A stretch of 64,000 bases of DNA from the NCBI RefSeq assembly GCF_000379465.1, contig NZ_KB905393.1:328-64327 (forward strand), written 5' to 3'. The notes under the pieces were generated by a model, which saw only the letters and a list, made by a program, of their open reading frames with translations, did not search any database and was not told where the DNA came from. Below are positions 7,315-18,674 of this stretch, in pieces. Each line of letters opens with the position of its first letter. Position 1 is the stretch's first letter. Source of the DNA: Sciscionella marina DSM 45152. Its GTDB lineage: Bacteria; Actinomycetota; Actinomycetes; Mycobacteriales; Pseudonocardiaceae. A program made the position numbers and the translations under genes.

Positions 7315-8484
7315 ATGACAACCACGCAAGAACGCAGTGTCCCGAAACCCGCATTCACCGATGCCGAAGCCGGAGCGAGGACATTCCCCGACTCCGAAGC
7401 GCGCCGGTTCAATTACTTCAGCTCCGCCAAACGCAAACAGTCCCACTACGAGGACGTGACCGTCGAGGTACAGCCCGACCCGCGGCACTACCTTTCCCAG
7501 GGGTGGATCTACGGGTTCGCCGACGGCCGCGGCGGCTATCCGCTCGACTGGACCGCGCTCAAGGCATGGGGGCAGGACCGGCCGGAGCCGGTGCGCAGCC
7601 CGGGATCGGGCGGTGCCGGGTACGAATGGCCCGCGCACGGATGGCACGAGTTCCGTGATCCCAACGAGGAGTGGGAACAGACGATCTACCGCAACAGCTC
7701 GAACGTCGTGCGCCAGCTCAATCAGAACATCGACGCGGCACGGCAGTCCAAGGCATTCGAGCAGTGGAACCCGAACTGGGTCGACTTCGTCGCCCGGCAC
7801 GTCGGCGCGTGGATGCACGTGGACCACGGTCTCGGTCTGTATCTGTTCGCTAACGCCAACCGGCGTGGCCCGACCAATATGCACAACACCGCGCTCGCGG
7901 TGAACAGCACCCACCGGATCCGTTCGGCGCAGGATCTTGCTCTGTACAACCTGACTCTGTCCGAAGAGATCGACGCGTTCGACGGTGGCGCCCACGTGCA
8001 GGCCTGGTCTTCGGACCCGGCCTGGCAGGGGGTGCGCGAGGTCGCCGAGCAACTCACCTCGACCTGGGACTGGGCCGAGGCGGTCTTTGCGACGAATCTG
8101 GTGTTCGAACCGCTGGTGGGCGAACTGTTCCGCAGTAACCTGGTGCAGCAGGCCGCACCGGCCAACGGCGACTTCATCACCCCGACGCTGATCGGCGCCG
8201 AGGAATACGACTACGCCGAGCGGGATCTGCGCTGTACCAAGGCGATGTTCGCACCGATGGTCTCCGACCGCGAGTTCGCCGAGCACAACACCGGGATCCT
8301 GCAGTCGTGGCTGCAGTCGTGGTTGCCGCGTTGCCTCGAAGTAGCTCGCACGCTCCAGCCGCTGTGGTCGCAGCCCGATGCCAAACCGCCACGGTTCGAG
8401 GATGGACTCGACCGCGCCAAGAGCCGTTTCACCGCCATCGTTTCCGAGTTGAGCCTGCGAGTTCCGAAGGAGCTGAACCAGTGA
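7315..8484 (+). CDS. mimC: Monooxygenase hydroxylase small subunit (MimC)
   Basis: A 389-residue non-catalytic beta subunit that pairs with MimA in the hydroxylase. Recognisable family segments include RRFNYFSSAKRKQSHYEDVT near residues 30-50, HVGAWMHVDHGLGLYLFANA near 160 and GDFITPTLIGAEEYDYAERD near 285. It lacks the paired ExxH di-iron motifs of the alpha subunit, as expected. ATG 7315 follows AAGGA at 7301-7305. Its stop overlaps the GTG of mimD (GTGA at 8481-8484), ensuring coupled synthesis. Confidence 0.93.
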   Translation: MTTTQERSVPKPAFTDAEAGARTFPDSEARRFNYFSSAKRKQSHYEDVTVEVQPDPRHYLSQGWIYGFADGRGGYPLDWTALKAWGQDRPEPVRSPGSGGAGYEWPAHGWHEFRDPNEEWEQTIYRNSSNVVRQLNQNIDAARQSKAFEQWNPNWVDFVARHVGAWMHVDHGLGLYLFANANRRGPTNMHNTALAVNSTHRIRSAQDLALYNLTLSEEIDAFDGGAHVQAWSSDPAWQGVREVAEQLTSTWDWAEAVFATNLVFEPLVGELFRSNLVQQAAPANGDFITPTLIGAEEYDYAERDLRCTKAMFAPMVSDREFAEHNTGILQSWLQSWLPRCLEVARTLQPLWSQPDAKPPRFEDGLDRAKSRFTAIVSELSLRVPKELNQ

Positions 8485-8858
8485 CCTATCAGCTGAAGAA
8501 AGCCACGGAAAGCCCGTTCAAATCCGATGCCACAGCCTCGAACATGTGCGGATTCACGCTGATGAACAACCAGGTCGGCGAGGTGATCGCGGAGGTGATG
8601 CGGCACCAGGAACACGTGAAGGTGACACCGCTGCCATCCATGATCCGCGTCGACGGCAAACACCGTATCGACGTCGACTTTGCCGAGGTCGATGAGGCTG
8701 CCGGTGAGGAGGAGGGCTGGTTCGACCAGTCGGAGTTCGAGGAGAACATCTCCACCCATTACGGGCGGATGATCTTCCAGGACGACCGGGCTGTCCTGTT
8801 CGCCAACCCGGAGGACGCCGCCGAGGAACTCGGTTTCGATCTCACACCCGTCCGGTAG
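8481..8858 (+). CDS. mimD: Monooxygenase coupling/regulatory protein (MimD)
   Basis: A 125-residue cofactor-free effector protein of the MmoB/DmpM type, which docks on the hydroxylase and controls oxygen activation. The segments MCGFTLMNNQVGEVIAEVMR and VTPLPSMIRVDGKHRIDVDF are typical of the family. The GTG start at 8481 overlaps the stop of mimC and is preceded by AAGGAG at 8467-8472. No cysteine cluster or cofactor site is present, as expected. Confidence 0.92.
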   Translation: MTYQLKKATESPFKSDATASNMCGFTLMNNQVGEVIAEVMRHQEHVKVTPLPSMIRVDGKHRIDVDFAEVDEAAGEEEGWFDQSEFEENISTHYGRMIFQDDRAVLFANPEDAAEELGFDLTPVR

Positions 8859-8909
8859 CGCCACATCATACCGAGAACGACATCGCGACATTCAAGGGAG
8901 AAGGAACCG

Positions 8910-9914
8910 ATGTACACCAAGGACGGCGAGAACTACTTCATCGTAGACGGGCACGTGCACCTGTGGGACGGCTCGGACGACAACTGCAGGAACATACACG
9001 GACACCAGTTCATCGAGTGCTTCTACGACTATCACCGGAATCTATCCCCGGAAGAGTACGTGTGGGATTACCGGAAGTTCCAGCGCTACAGCGCCGAGGA
9101 CTTCATGCACGACCTGTTCGATGTGGGCTACGCCGATCATGCCATCCACAACAGCGTGTACCTCTGGGACTTCTTCCACCGTGGTTTCGCGCGCACCGAG
9201 GAGGCTTGGCAAGGCGTGCAGCAGCATCCGGGCAAACTCACCCTCAACGGAACCTGGGATGCGCGCGACGGCGAAGCCGGATTGGAACAGCTGGAGAAGG
9301 ACGCCGCGCGGTTCGGGCTGCAGGGAGTCAAGATCTACACCGCTGCCTGGCATGGTGATTCGCGCGGTTTCAAGATGAGTGATCCCTGGGCCTACCGGTA
9401 TCTGGAGAAGTGCCGCGAGCTGGGGATCAAGAACATCCACGTGCACAAGGGGCCGACGCTGCGTCCACTCGACCGGGATGCGTTCGATGTCGCTGATATC
9501 GATCACTGTGCCTCCGACTTCACCGATCTGAACTTCATCGTGGAACACGTCGGCCTGCCGAGGCTCGAGGACTTTTGCTGGATCGCCGTGCAGGAACCCA
9601 ATGTCTACGGCGGACTGTCGGTCGCGATGCCGTTCATCCACACCCGGCCACGGTACTTCGCGCAGATCATCGGTGAGCTGCTGTACTGGCTCGACGAGAA
9701 CCGGCTTGTCTTCTCCTCCGACTACGCGCTCTGGCAGCCCAAGTGGCTCATCGAAAAGTTCGTGGACTTCCAGATTCCGGAGGACATGCAGTCCGAGTAC
9801 GGAGTGCTGACGCCCGACATCAAGAGGAAGATTCTCGGCCTGAACGCGGCCGCGCTGTATCCCACGATCAAGGTCCCCGGTGAGCTCCAGCTCGCGGAGG
9901 CGGTGCCGGTATGA
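8910..9914 (+). CDS. Amidohydrolase-family protein of the mim operon
   Basis: A 334-residue amidohydrolase-2 type TIM-barrel enzyme. The metal motif HVH is at residues 15-17 (VDGHVHLWDG); further candidate ligands are in NIHVHKG, FIVEHVGLP and the late Asp in FSSDYALWQP. It starts at ATG 8910 after AAGGGAGAAGGAA, and its stop overlaps the next gene (ATGA at 9911-9914). An amidohydrolase at this position is a recurring part of mim/prm-type clusters. Its substrate is unknown: it may hydrolyse or decarboxylate a product of the pathway, or help the monooxygenase mature. Confidence 0.88.
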   Translation: MYTKDGENYFIVDGHVHLWDGSDDNCRNIHGHQFIECFYDYHRNLSPEEYVWDYRKFQRYSAEDFMHDLFDVGYADHAIHNSVYLWDFFHRGFARTEEAWQGVQQHPGKLTLNGTWDARDGEAGLEQLEKDAARFGLQGVKIYTAAWHGDSRGFKMSDPWAYRYLEKCRELGIKNIHVHKGPTLRPLDRDAFDVADIDHCASDFTDLNFIVEHVGLPRLEDFCWIAVQEPNVYGGLSVAMPFIHTRPRYFAQIIGELLYWLDENRLVFSSDYALWQPKWLIEKFVDFQIPEDMQSEYGVLTPDIKRKILGLNAAALYPTIKVPGELQLAEAVPV

Positions 9915-10635
9915 CCGCGACGTCCGAGCAGCTGACCGATACCCGACTCCGCGATGCGGTGTGGGCGGCCCTGGCCAGGGTGGTCGATCCGGAGCTGGAT
10001 CAACCGATCACCGACCTCGGCTTCGTGCGGCTGTGCGAGGTGCGCGGCGGGGATGTGGGTGTGCGTCTCCGTTTGCCGACGGCCTTCTGCGCGCCGAATT
10101 TCGCGTACCTGATGACCGCGGACGCCTACGAGGCGGTAGCGGGACTGCCGGGAGTGGAAAGCGTGGACGTACGCCTGGAGGACCACCACGACGCGGAGCA
10201 GATCAACGCCGGGGTCGCCGCGCAGGCGGGATTCGCGGACACCTACGCCACCGAGGCGAACGCGGAGCTGGACGAGTTGCGGCGCACGTTCCGCCGCAAG
10301 GCACACACCGCGTGCCTGGAACGCGCGTGCCGCCGGTTACTCGCCGACGGCTGGCAGATCGAGGGACTGGCGGACCTGAGCCTGGGCGACGTGCCCGCCT
10401 CGCCGGAGCAGTCCGGCCTGCTGCGGCGGCGCGCCGATCTCGGCCTTTCCACTAGCCCGGATTCCCTGCTCCTGGTCGATGACGAGGGCAACCCCGTGCC
10501 CGCCGAGCAGGTCAGCCTGCGGCTGCGATTCGCCCAGGCGGTACGGGTCAGCATCGACGGCAATGCCCACTTCTGCAGGGGGCTGCTGGCCACCCGCTAC
10601 CGCGAAACCGAGCATCCCGGTGAGGAGGACACGCC

Positions 10636-10639
<4 letters not shown>
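9911..10639 (+). CDS. DUF59/MIP18-like iron-sulfur assembly-type protein of the mim operon
   Basis: A 242-residue protein. The first 95 residues form a DUF59 (MIP18/PaaD-like) domain: VWAALARVVDPELDQPITDL, then a single conserved cysteine in PTAFCAPNFAYLM. DUF59 proteins help assemble or load Fe-S and other iron centres (PaaD, SufT, MIP18). The rest is an unfamiliar helical extension with two cysteines (ACLERACRR). It overlaps the genes on both sides by ATGA, so it is tightly tied to the monooxygenase operon. Metal loading of MimA or the [2Fe-2S] of MimB is a reasonable inference. Confidence 0.82.
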
Positions 10640-13400
<2,761 letters not shown>

Positions 13401-13783
13401 GCTCACCGGAACGGGAACGGTTCGTGGAGAAACTCGGGCACACAGGTGATCGGCGACGCGGGCGCACCGGAAGGCCTGCTGCTCAACCCGCTCGACAACG
13501 CGATCACCTTCTCCCCGGCCGGATCCGTCATCAATGCCGGGACGCATACGCTTCGTGTATTTCGACCATCGCCACATCATCGAGATAGATCGCCGCCGAG
13601 ACTGAACTGGCCGACGCGCGGGACTTTCGCATGAGCGGTATTTCCGGGCTGTAACCCTTCGGCCACTCAGCGAACACTGAGATTAGCTCGTCCAACGCCG
13701 AACCCAGGTCATCAACCGGTTACATGTTCTCCTGCCGCACTTGCTTGACGGCGGAGCACCTACATCGTTGACAACCGATCGCG

Positions 13784-13820
13784 CCCCGCAGGCTCGGCGG
13801 GGTCCGCCGAGCCTGCGGGG
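13784..13820. terminator. 17-bp perfect hairpin, probable terminator of the mim operon
   Basis: CCCCGCAGGCTCGGCGG (13784-13800) and its exact complement (13804-13820) enclose a 3-base loop. There is no T-run, which is common for actinomycete terminators. It lies about 380 bases beyond mimG and could act in both directions. Confidence 0.65.
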
Positions 13821-13911
13821 ATTCGTCGGCGGAGTAGGAGCGGTGGGCGGCTACGATGGTTGCCCAAGCGCAGGAGCAGGGGCTGGCGTTTACCGGGAGT
13901 GTCAGCCGGTT

Positions 13912-13954
13912 GGTCGGGTGGCCCGGGGGAATCGCACCCCCGGGCCACCCGACC
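13912..13954. terminator. 18-bp perfect hairpin, probable terminator of the LuxR-type regulator gene
   Basis: GGTCGGGTGGCCCGGGGG (13912-13929), loop AATCGCA, and the exact complement at 13937-13954. It sits 29 bases beyond the stop codon of the minus-strand gene that ends at 13983 and faces the hairpin of the mim operon. Confidence 0.7.
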
Positions 13955-13982
13955 ATTCAGCCGACAGTCCCCACGAGCGACT

Positions 13983-16268
13983 TCAACCAGAATGGACGTG
14001 GTTGTTGAGCCAGGCGCCGATCTGCGAACGTGAGGTGAAATTGAGCTTGCTGAGGATGTGCTCGACGTGCGCCTCTGCGGTTCGTATCGAGATCACCAAT
14101 TTGGTCGCGACTTCTTTGTTGCTGAGGCCCGCGGCGACCAGGTTCGCCACTTCCTCCTCGCGCCGGGTCAGCGTCGGCCGGGTAGTGGTGTCTTTCCGGG
14201 TACTGTCCAGTCGGCTGGATTCCCCGATCGCGAATTCCACGGCTTCGCCGGTCGTCATGGCGGCACCGCGCGCCAGGGCCGCGGAGAACGTCGCGTCGCC
14301 GATAGCGGAGTGAGTTTGTTCCCGCACTTCTTCGCCGACGACGTTCACGATGTTCTGCGCCAGCCGGAATTTGGTGCTGTCCCAAATAGTGTCGGTGGCG
14401 CCGAACAGGGTGGCGGCTCGGCTGTGGTTGCCCCGGCTGGATTCGGCCCAGCCGAGCCCCTCGAAGCAGGTGGCAAGGAACACCCGGTTGTCGAAGCGAA
14501 TCAAGGTCCTGATCGCCTCCTCGATGTGTCCCTGACACTGCTCGAGATCACCGTCGTGCCAGTGATTGAGAGCGACCATCCACAAAGCGATGGACCGTAG
14601 CAGATTGGAACCTCGCTCGGTGGCCATCGCGAGGAAGTCCTCGGCTGCGCTTCGTGCTCGCACTTCGCCAGCGGAGAAGGCCAGGATCGTGGCGCCGGAA
14701 ACGCATTCGCCGATCAGTGCGTCGTCTCCGGTGGCGATGCACAGCTTCATCGCGGCTTGGGCGAGATCGCATGCCTCGGGGACATCGCCACAGGCGAAGG
14801 TGATCAGCGCGGAATGGAAGACGTTCTCCGCGTGCAGCTGTTCGGACGGATCAGTCTGCTCGGCAAGCAGGCACTGCTCGTACAGTTCGTTGGCCTGCCG
14901 CTGTTCGCCGAGCATGATGGCGAGGAAGGTGGCGGCGGTCAGTCCACGATTGCGTACGGGGCTGGGGTCGGTGACCTTGTCGAGCGCGGTGGTGATCCAG
15001 GTGAAGCCTTCGAGGGTGAAACCGCTGTGCGTCCAGTACCGGCGCAGCGCTGAGGCCATGTCGAGCGCGGTTTGGTTGTCCTCGGTGGAGAGCGCATGGG
15101 CCAGCGCTGTGCGCAGGTTCGGATGCTCGGTCCGGACTTCGGTGAACCACTCGAGATCGCGGGGGCTGCAGTAGTCCAGATCGCCGCGTTCCGCGAGGCG
15201 GTGGTAGTGCTCGCGATGGCGCAGTTCGATTTCGTAGGCCTCGCCCCAATCCGTGAGCAGTCCGGAACCGAACTGGCGAAGCACTTCGGAGAGGTGGTAG
15301 CGGGTGCCGTCGGTGTCGGTTCTGGTGACGATGGACTTCTCGACGAGACCATACAGTGATTCGAAGACCGGCTCTTTCGCCTCGCTGGCGCACACCGTTT
15401 CGGCTGCGGTGAGGGTGAAGCCGCCGGAGAACACCGAAAGGCGGCGCCACAGCCGCTGTTCGGCGGGAGTGCACAGCCGGTAACTCCATTGGACCGTGTT
15501 GGCAAGCGTCTGCTGGCGCACCGGTGATGTGCGCAGCCCGGTGTTCAACAGCCCCAGTGTGTCGTCCAGGCGGGCGAGAATCTGCTCGGCGGTGAAAGCG
15601 CGCAATCGCACGGCGGCGAGTTCCAGTGCCAGCGGGATGCCCTCCAAGCGGTTGCAGATGCCGACGATGGTGTCGCTGTTGGCCTCGGTGAGCCGGAACT
15701 CAGGATCCGCCGCTTGCGCGCGGTCGGTGAAAAGTGAGACCGCATCGGCGGTGCGGACGGGTTCGTTCGTATCGGCGGACGGCAATGAGAGCGGGGTGAC
15801 CGGGAGTACCTGCTCTCCCGACGCACCGAGGAACTGGCGGCTGGTCGCGACGACGCGGAGGTGCGGCGCAACGCTGAGCAGCGTCGTGATCAGCTGCGAG
15901 GTTTCCTCGATCAGGTGCTCGCAGTTGTCCACGACCAGTAGCAGACTCCGGTCCCGGATGTAGTCGCACAGCTGTTCCAGCGGCGTGGTGGAGTCGTGCC
16001 TGAGCCCGAGTACGTCCGCGACCAGCTGGGCTGCGAGTTCGCCCTGGTGCAGGTTTGCCAGCTCCACCAGCCAGACGCCGTCGCGGAACGCCCTGGCACG
16101 TTCGGCGGCCAGACGTATAGCCAGCCGTGTCTTGCCGACTCCGCCCTGTCCGGCCAAGGTCAGCAGCCGCGTGTGCTCCATGAGTACCTTGGCCCTCGTC
16201 AACTCCTGCCGCCGACCAACGAAGCTGGTCAGCTCGATAGGCAGGTTCCCTCGGACGCCATCGGCCAC
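13983..16268 (-). CDS. Large LuxR-type regulator with NB-ARC/AAA ATPase module
   Basis: A 761-residue signal-transducing regulator. The N-terminal ATPase begins LTSFVGRRQELTRAKVL and has Walker A GQGGVGKT near residue 46 and Walker B LLLVVDNCEHL near 112. The middle is a helical repeat region of the tetratricopeptide type. The C-terminus is a LuxR helix-turn-helix: LTRREEEVANLVAAGLSNKE and VHVEHILSK-like helices. GTG at 16268 is the likely start, though no clear ribosome site precedes it. The ligand and targets are unknown. It stands alone between the mim operon, which converges on it, and the IclR gene upstream, which runs in the same direction. Confidence 0.9.
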   Translation of the reverse strand: MADGVRGNLPIELTSFVGRRQELTRAKVLMEHTRLLTLAGQGGVGKTRLAIRLAAERARAFRDGVWLVELANLHQGELAAQLVADVLGLRHDSTTPLEQLCDYIRDRSLLLVVDNCEHLIEETSQLITTLLSVAPHLRVVATSRQFLGASGEQVLPVTPLSLPSADTNEPVRTADAVSLFTDRAQAADPEFRLTEANSDTIVGICNRLEGIPLALELAAVRLRAFTAEQILARLDDTLGLLNTGLRTSPVRQQTLANTVQWSYRLCTPAEQRLWRRLSVFSGGFTLTAAETVCASEAKEPVFESLYGLVEKSIVTRTDTDGTRYHLSEVLRQFGSGLLTDWGEAYEIELRHREHYHRLAERGDLDYCSPRDLEWFTEVRTEHPNLRTALAHALSTEDNQTALDMASALRRYWTHSGFTLEGFTWITTALDKVTDPSPVRNRGLTAATFLAIMLGEQRQANELYEQCLLAEQTDPSEQLHAENVFHSALITFACGDVPEACDLAQAAMKLCIATGDDALIGECVSGATILAFSAGEVRARSAAEDFLAMATERGSNLLRSIALWMVALNHWHDGDLEQCQGHIEEAIRTLIRFDNRVFLATCFEGLGWAESSRGNHSRAATLFGATDTIWDSTKFRLAQNIVNVVGEEVREQTHSAIGDATFSAALARGAAMTTGEAVEFAIGESSRLDSTRKDTTTRPTLTRREEEVANLVAAGLSNKEVATKLVISIRTAEAHVEHILSKLNFTSRSQIGAWLNNHVHSG

Positions 16269-16355
16269 GCCGAGATTTTAGTTCGCCCGTCAAGGCGGAA
16301 TTCTCAGCCCGGGCCAAGAGTGCGCTTGAAACGGGGGATCAGCGCTGATACACGG

Positions 16356-17147
16356 TCAACCGACGTGCTGTGTGTATCGCTCAAGTTGCCGTCCAAGGCG
16401 CGAAGCGGCGGCCCGTACGTGCTCGGTGCGCAGTGTGCTGTATGCAACTTCCCCTGTACTACTGGCGGAAAGGGCGGCAACCACGCGCCCGTGCACCGTG
16501 ACTGGGGTGGCGACGCAGGTCAGGCCGGCGCGGTAGCTGCCACGGTCGACGGCGACGCCGTTGCGCCTTACCTCACCGAGAACGGCCGCGAGCCAACGAT
16601 GTTGCCCTATATTCGCGGGCGAGGACGGACCGCCCGCGGTGACCCGAGCGGTGCTGAACGCCAGCTGTGCACGTCCCAGCGCGGTGTATCCGGCAGGCAG
16701 GGTCGTGCCCACCCTGGTGGGTATACGGACTCCGCCTGGTGCGGTGATCTTCTCCAGGTACAGCACCTCGCTGCCGACGAGCACACCGAGATGCACCGTG
16801 GTGCGCACCTCCTCGTAGAGGCGTTCGAGGATCGGCAGGCTGGCAGTCCTCAGTTCATGGTGACTCGCCACGTTCGCCTGCGTGCCCAGTTCGAGGATGC
16901 GCGGACCAAGACAGTACAGTGATTCCTTACGAGCCACGAATCCCAGCGTCTCCATCGTCTTGAGCAATCGGCAGGCTGTGCTCTTCGGTAGTCCCGCGCG
17001 GGCGGCCAGGACAGCGAGTGGTTCGGCCTCTTTTCCCGAGCCGAGCGCGTCGAGCAGGCAAAGCGCCTTGCTCACGGCGCTCGGCGCGGTCGACCTGTCT
17101 TGTTCCGGAAAGTAGGCGAAGGCAGCAAGGTCTGCGCTGTTCCGCAT
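16356..17147 (-). CDS. IclR-family transcriptional regulator 1
   Basis: A 263-residue IclR regulator with an N-terminal winged helix (LAARAGLPKSTACRLLKTME) and a C-terminal effector domain (LYLEKITAPGGVRIPTRVG). ATG 17147 follows AGGAGG in the complementary strand. It is clearly a paralogue of the IclR gene at 37760-38635: long stretches such as GLPKSTACR and VLYLEKITAPGG are shared. It is divergent from a truncated acyl-CoA ligase, just as its paralogue is divergent from an intact one. Such regulators usually bind an aromatic acid or its degradation product. Confidence 0.9.
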   Translation of the reverse strand: MRNSADLAAFAYFPEQDRSTAPSAVSKALCLLDALGSGKEAEPLAVLAARAGLPKSTACRLLKTMETLGFVARKESLYCLGPRILELGTQANVASHHELRTASLPILERLYEEVRTTVHLGVLVGSEVLYLEKITAPGGVRIPTRVGTTLPAGYTALGRAQLAFSTARVTAGGPSSPANIGQHRWLAAVLGEVRRNGVAVDRGSYRAGLTCVATPVTVHGRVVAALSASSTGEVAYSTLRTEHVRAAASRLGRQLERYTQHVG

Positions 17148-17217
17148 TCGGGCCTCCTCTGGTCAGTTCGGGTTCCGACTACCTTGCCTCTTGGTGCCCT
17201 GGATCACAGTCGCGAAA

Positions 17218-17237
17218 CTACGTAGATGACTACGTAG
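17218..17237. promoter_or_regulatory. Twin CTACGTAG palindromes, probable IclR operator
   Basis: Two identical 8-base palindromes, CTACGTAG at 17218-17225 and 17230-17237, are separated by 4 bases, so their centres are 12 bases apart (about one helical turn). They lie between the divergent IclR 1 gene and the ligase remnant. IclR proteins bind as dimers of dimers, which fits this pattern. Confidence 0.5.
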
Positions 17238-17360
17238 AACTGGTACGAACTGATCCGATTTTGCGGAATGGAACCGTGCGTTGAGAGATATCGGCTGTTC
17301 GATCAGAATCCCCACGGCTTCTGGCCGCAGGACAGGATAAGAGCGCACTGTGCCCACTTG

Positions 17361-17792
17361 ATGACGGAGACGACCATGGAAGTGTCTTCGGAAGAGGACC
17401 TCACGTTGACCTCGCTGTACGCGGGTTCGGATAAGCGCCCGAACGCGATCATGGCCGTATTCGGTGACGGAAGTCGTTGGACCTATCGTGATGGATTGCG
17501 GGTCGCCCGCCGCGCGGGGGATGCGCTGGTAGCCAGCGGTGTGGGGGAGGGTGACCACATCGGGGTGTTGTTACCGGAGGGTCCTGCCGCGGTCGGCGCG
17601 AGATTGGGAATCTGCATGGTGGGTGCGGCTCTGGTATCGCTGGACGCAGGAACCGCAGGGCGCGCTCTGGCTCGCGCACTGCAGTTGGCCCACCCGGCGC
17701 TGGTGATCTCGACCGGGACTTTCATCGAGCGAATTCGCGCGGTGGACGGTCCGCCTATCCTCGACGTGGTGGAATTGTTTGGCGGACGATAG
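17361..17792 (+). pseudogene. Truncated AMP-forming acyl-CoA ligase (N-terminal fragment)
   Basis: About 143 residues that match only the beginning of an AMP-forming acyl-CoA synthetase: SRWTYRDGLRVARRAGDALV, then GVGEGDHIGVLLPEGPAAVG and the ALVSLDAGTAGRAL step. The reading stops at 17790-17792, before the ATP-binding TGGTTG loop, so no adenylation is possible. ATG 17361 is one possible start; the frame is open from 17268. It aligns well with the N-terminus of the intact ligase at 38925, also divergent from an IclR gene. It is most likely the remnant of a duplicated regulator-ligase pair. A functional short protein is less likely. Confidence 0.7.
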
Positions 17793-17830
17793 CGAACACT
17801 GGAGGCGAACCCCTCGTCAGCGTGCGCGGC

Positions 17831-18346
17831 TCAACTGGTTGCGCAGACCGTACACGCGGTGAATCCTTCGTCCTGCGCCTCATCGCGGGTGATCTCTTCG
17901 TACGTATGCTCCTGGAGTGTGCGGCAGCCAGGCAGGTGATAGCGGCGGCGTCCTTCGATGATCCGCACAAGCTCTGCGCTTCGAGCGACGCCGAAGCTGG
18001 ACACGGTATCCGAAGGCGGAGGGTTTTCGTTTCCTGGGCCCGCTTCTTCCTGCGGTGCTTGTGTTCCTTTGGGTTTCTCATCTTCGGGCTGTTCCGCCGT
18101 GGTGCTGGGGAGGTTCGATTCCTGTCCGGTCTCCAGGGCTTCCTCGATTGGCGCCTCGTCTGGCCGCTCTTCGGTCTCGGTGGCGTGTTCGACCTGCCGA
18201 CGCCGGTGCAGGATCCGGCGCAGCGCTAGTAAACCGATGGCGAGCAGCGAGACGCCGAGTGCGACCCAGACGAGACCGAGAACATGGGTGAAAAGTCCGA
18301 CGACCAACGCAGCGGTCGCCACGACGAGCAGTACGAGAATCGTCAT
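17831..18346 (-). CDS. Membrane protein with acidic linker and C-terminal cysteine motif
   Basis: A 171-residue protein with two predicted membrane helices at the N-terminus (about 2-20 and 24-42), then a basic RRILHRRRQ stop, a long acidic and proline-rich linker, and a C-terminal motif RRRYHLPGCRTL...GFTACTVC with three conserved cysteines. This architecture recurs in actinomycete hypothetical proteins. The terminal HxxxC and CxxC could bind metal or form a disulfide. ATG 18346 follows GGGAGG. Function is unknown. Confidence 0.75.
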   Translation of the reverse strand: MTILVLLVVATAALVVGLFTHVLGLVWVALGVSLLAIGLLALRRILHRRRQVEHATETEERPDEAPIEEALETGQESNLPSTTAEQPEDEKPKGTQAPQEEAGPGNENPPPSDTVSSFGVARSAELVRIIEGRRRYHLPGCRTLQEHTYEEITRDEAQDEGFTACTVCATS

Positions 18347-18674
18347 GGATTTGCCTCCCGTTGGGCTGAGAACGCGCCAGAGGTAGCGCTGTACCGGTCA
18401 GCGTGCAGGAGCGTGATCCGCTCCAGCAAGCGGTGTTCCAACCCACGGAACGTCTGCTTGTGGACCTCGCAGCGACATCGCATTGTGTCTCAGGCAACAG
18501 CGAAGGGAGTGGCGTCGAGGCTGCCGTTCACGATCATCGACCGGTCGGCGTGGGCCACTCCCTCGTCCGGGAGACCCCCGGTGGTGACTCGTCTGCACTG
18601 ATACCCCCGCGATTCTGGTGACCGGTGAAGCATCGCGCACCAGCGCACAGGACAAGGAAGTCTGAGGTAACCGG
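18347..18674. other. Promoter region of the Mce operon
   Basis: A 328-base gap between the divergent membrane-protein gene and the first YrbE gene. It must hold the Mce operon promoter. The only structure I see is a 9-base stem, GGGAGTGGC at 18505-18513 with GCCACTCCC at 18554-18562, enclosing 40 bases. No obvious -35/-10 pair or riboswitch is evident. Confidence 0.45.

Larger units (their letters stand above)
13401..13982. other. Convergent intergenic region with two strong hairpins
   Basis: A 582-base stretch between the end of the mim operon and the end of the minus-strand LuxR-type gene. No gene with a ribosome site or recognisable protein is seen. The two perfect hairpins at 13784-13820 and 13912-13954 are listed separately. 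The first 380 bases hold nothing I can identify. Confidence 0.6.

Noticed and set aside
13446..13634. Possible small gene after mimG (62 codons, plus strand)
   Set aside because: No ribosome site, no recognisable protein pattern and a tail rich in R, P and H, typical of a chance frame.
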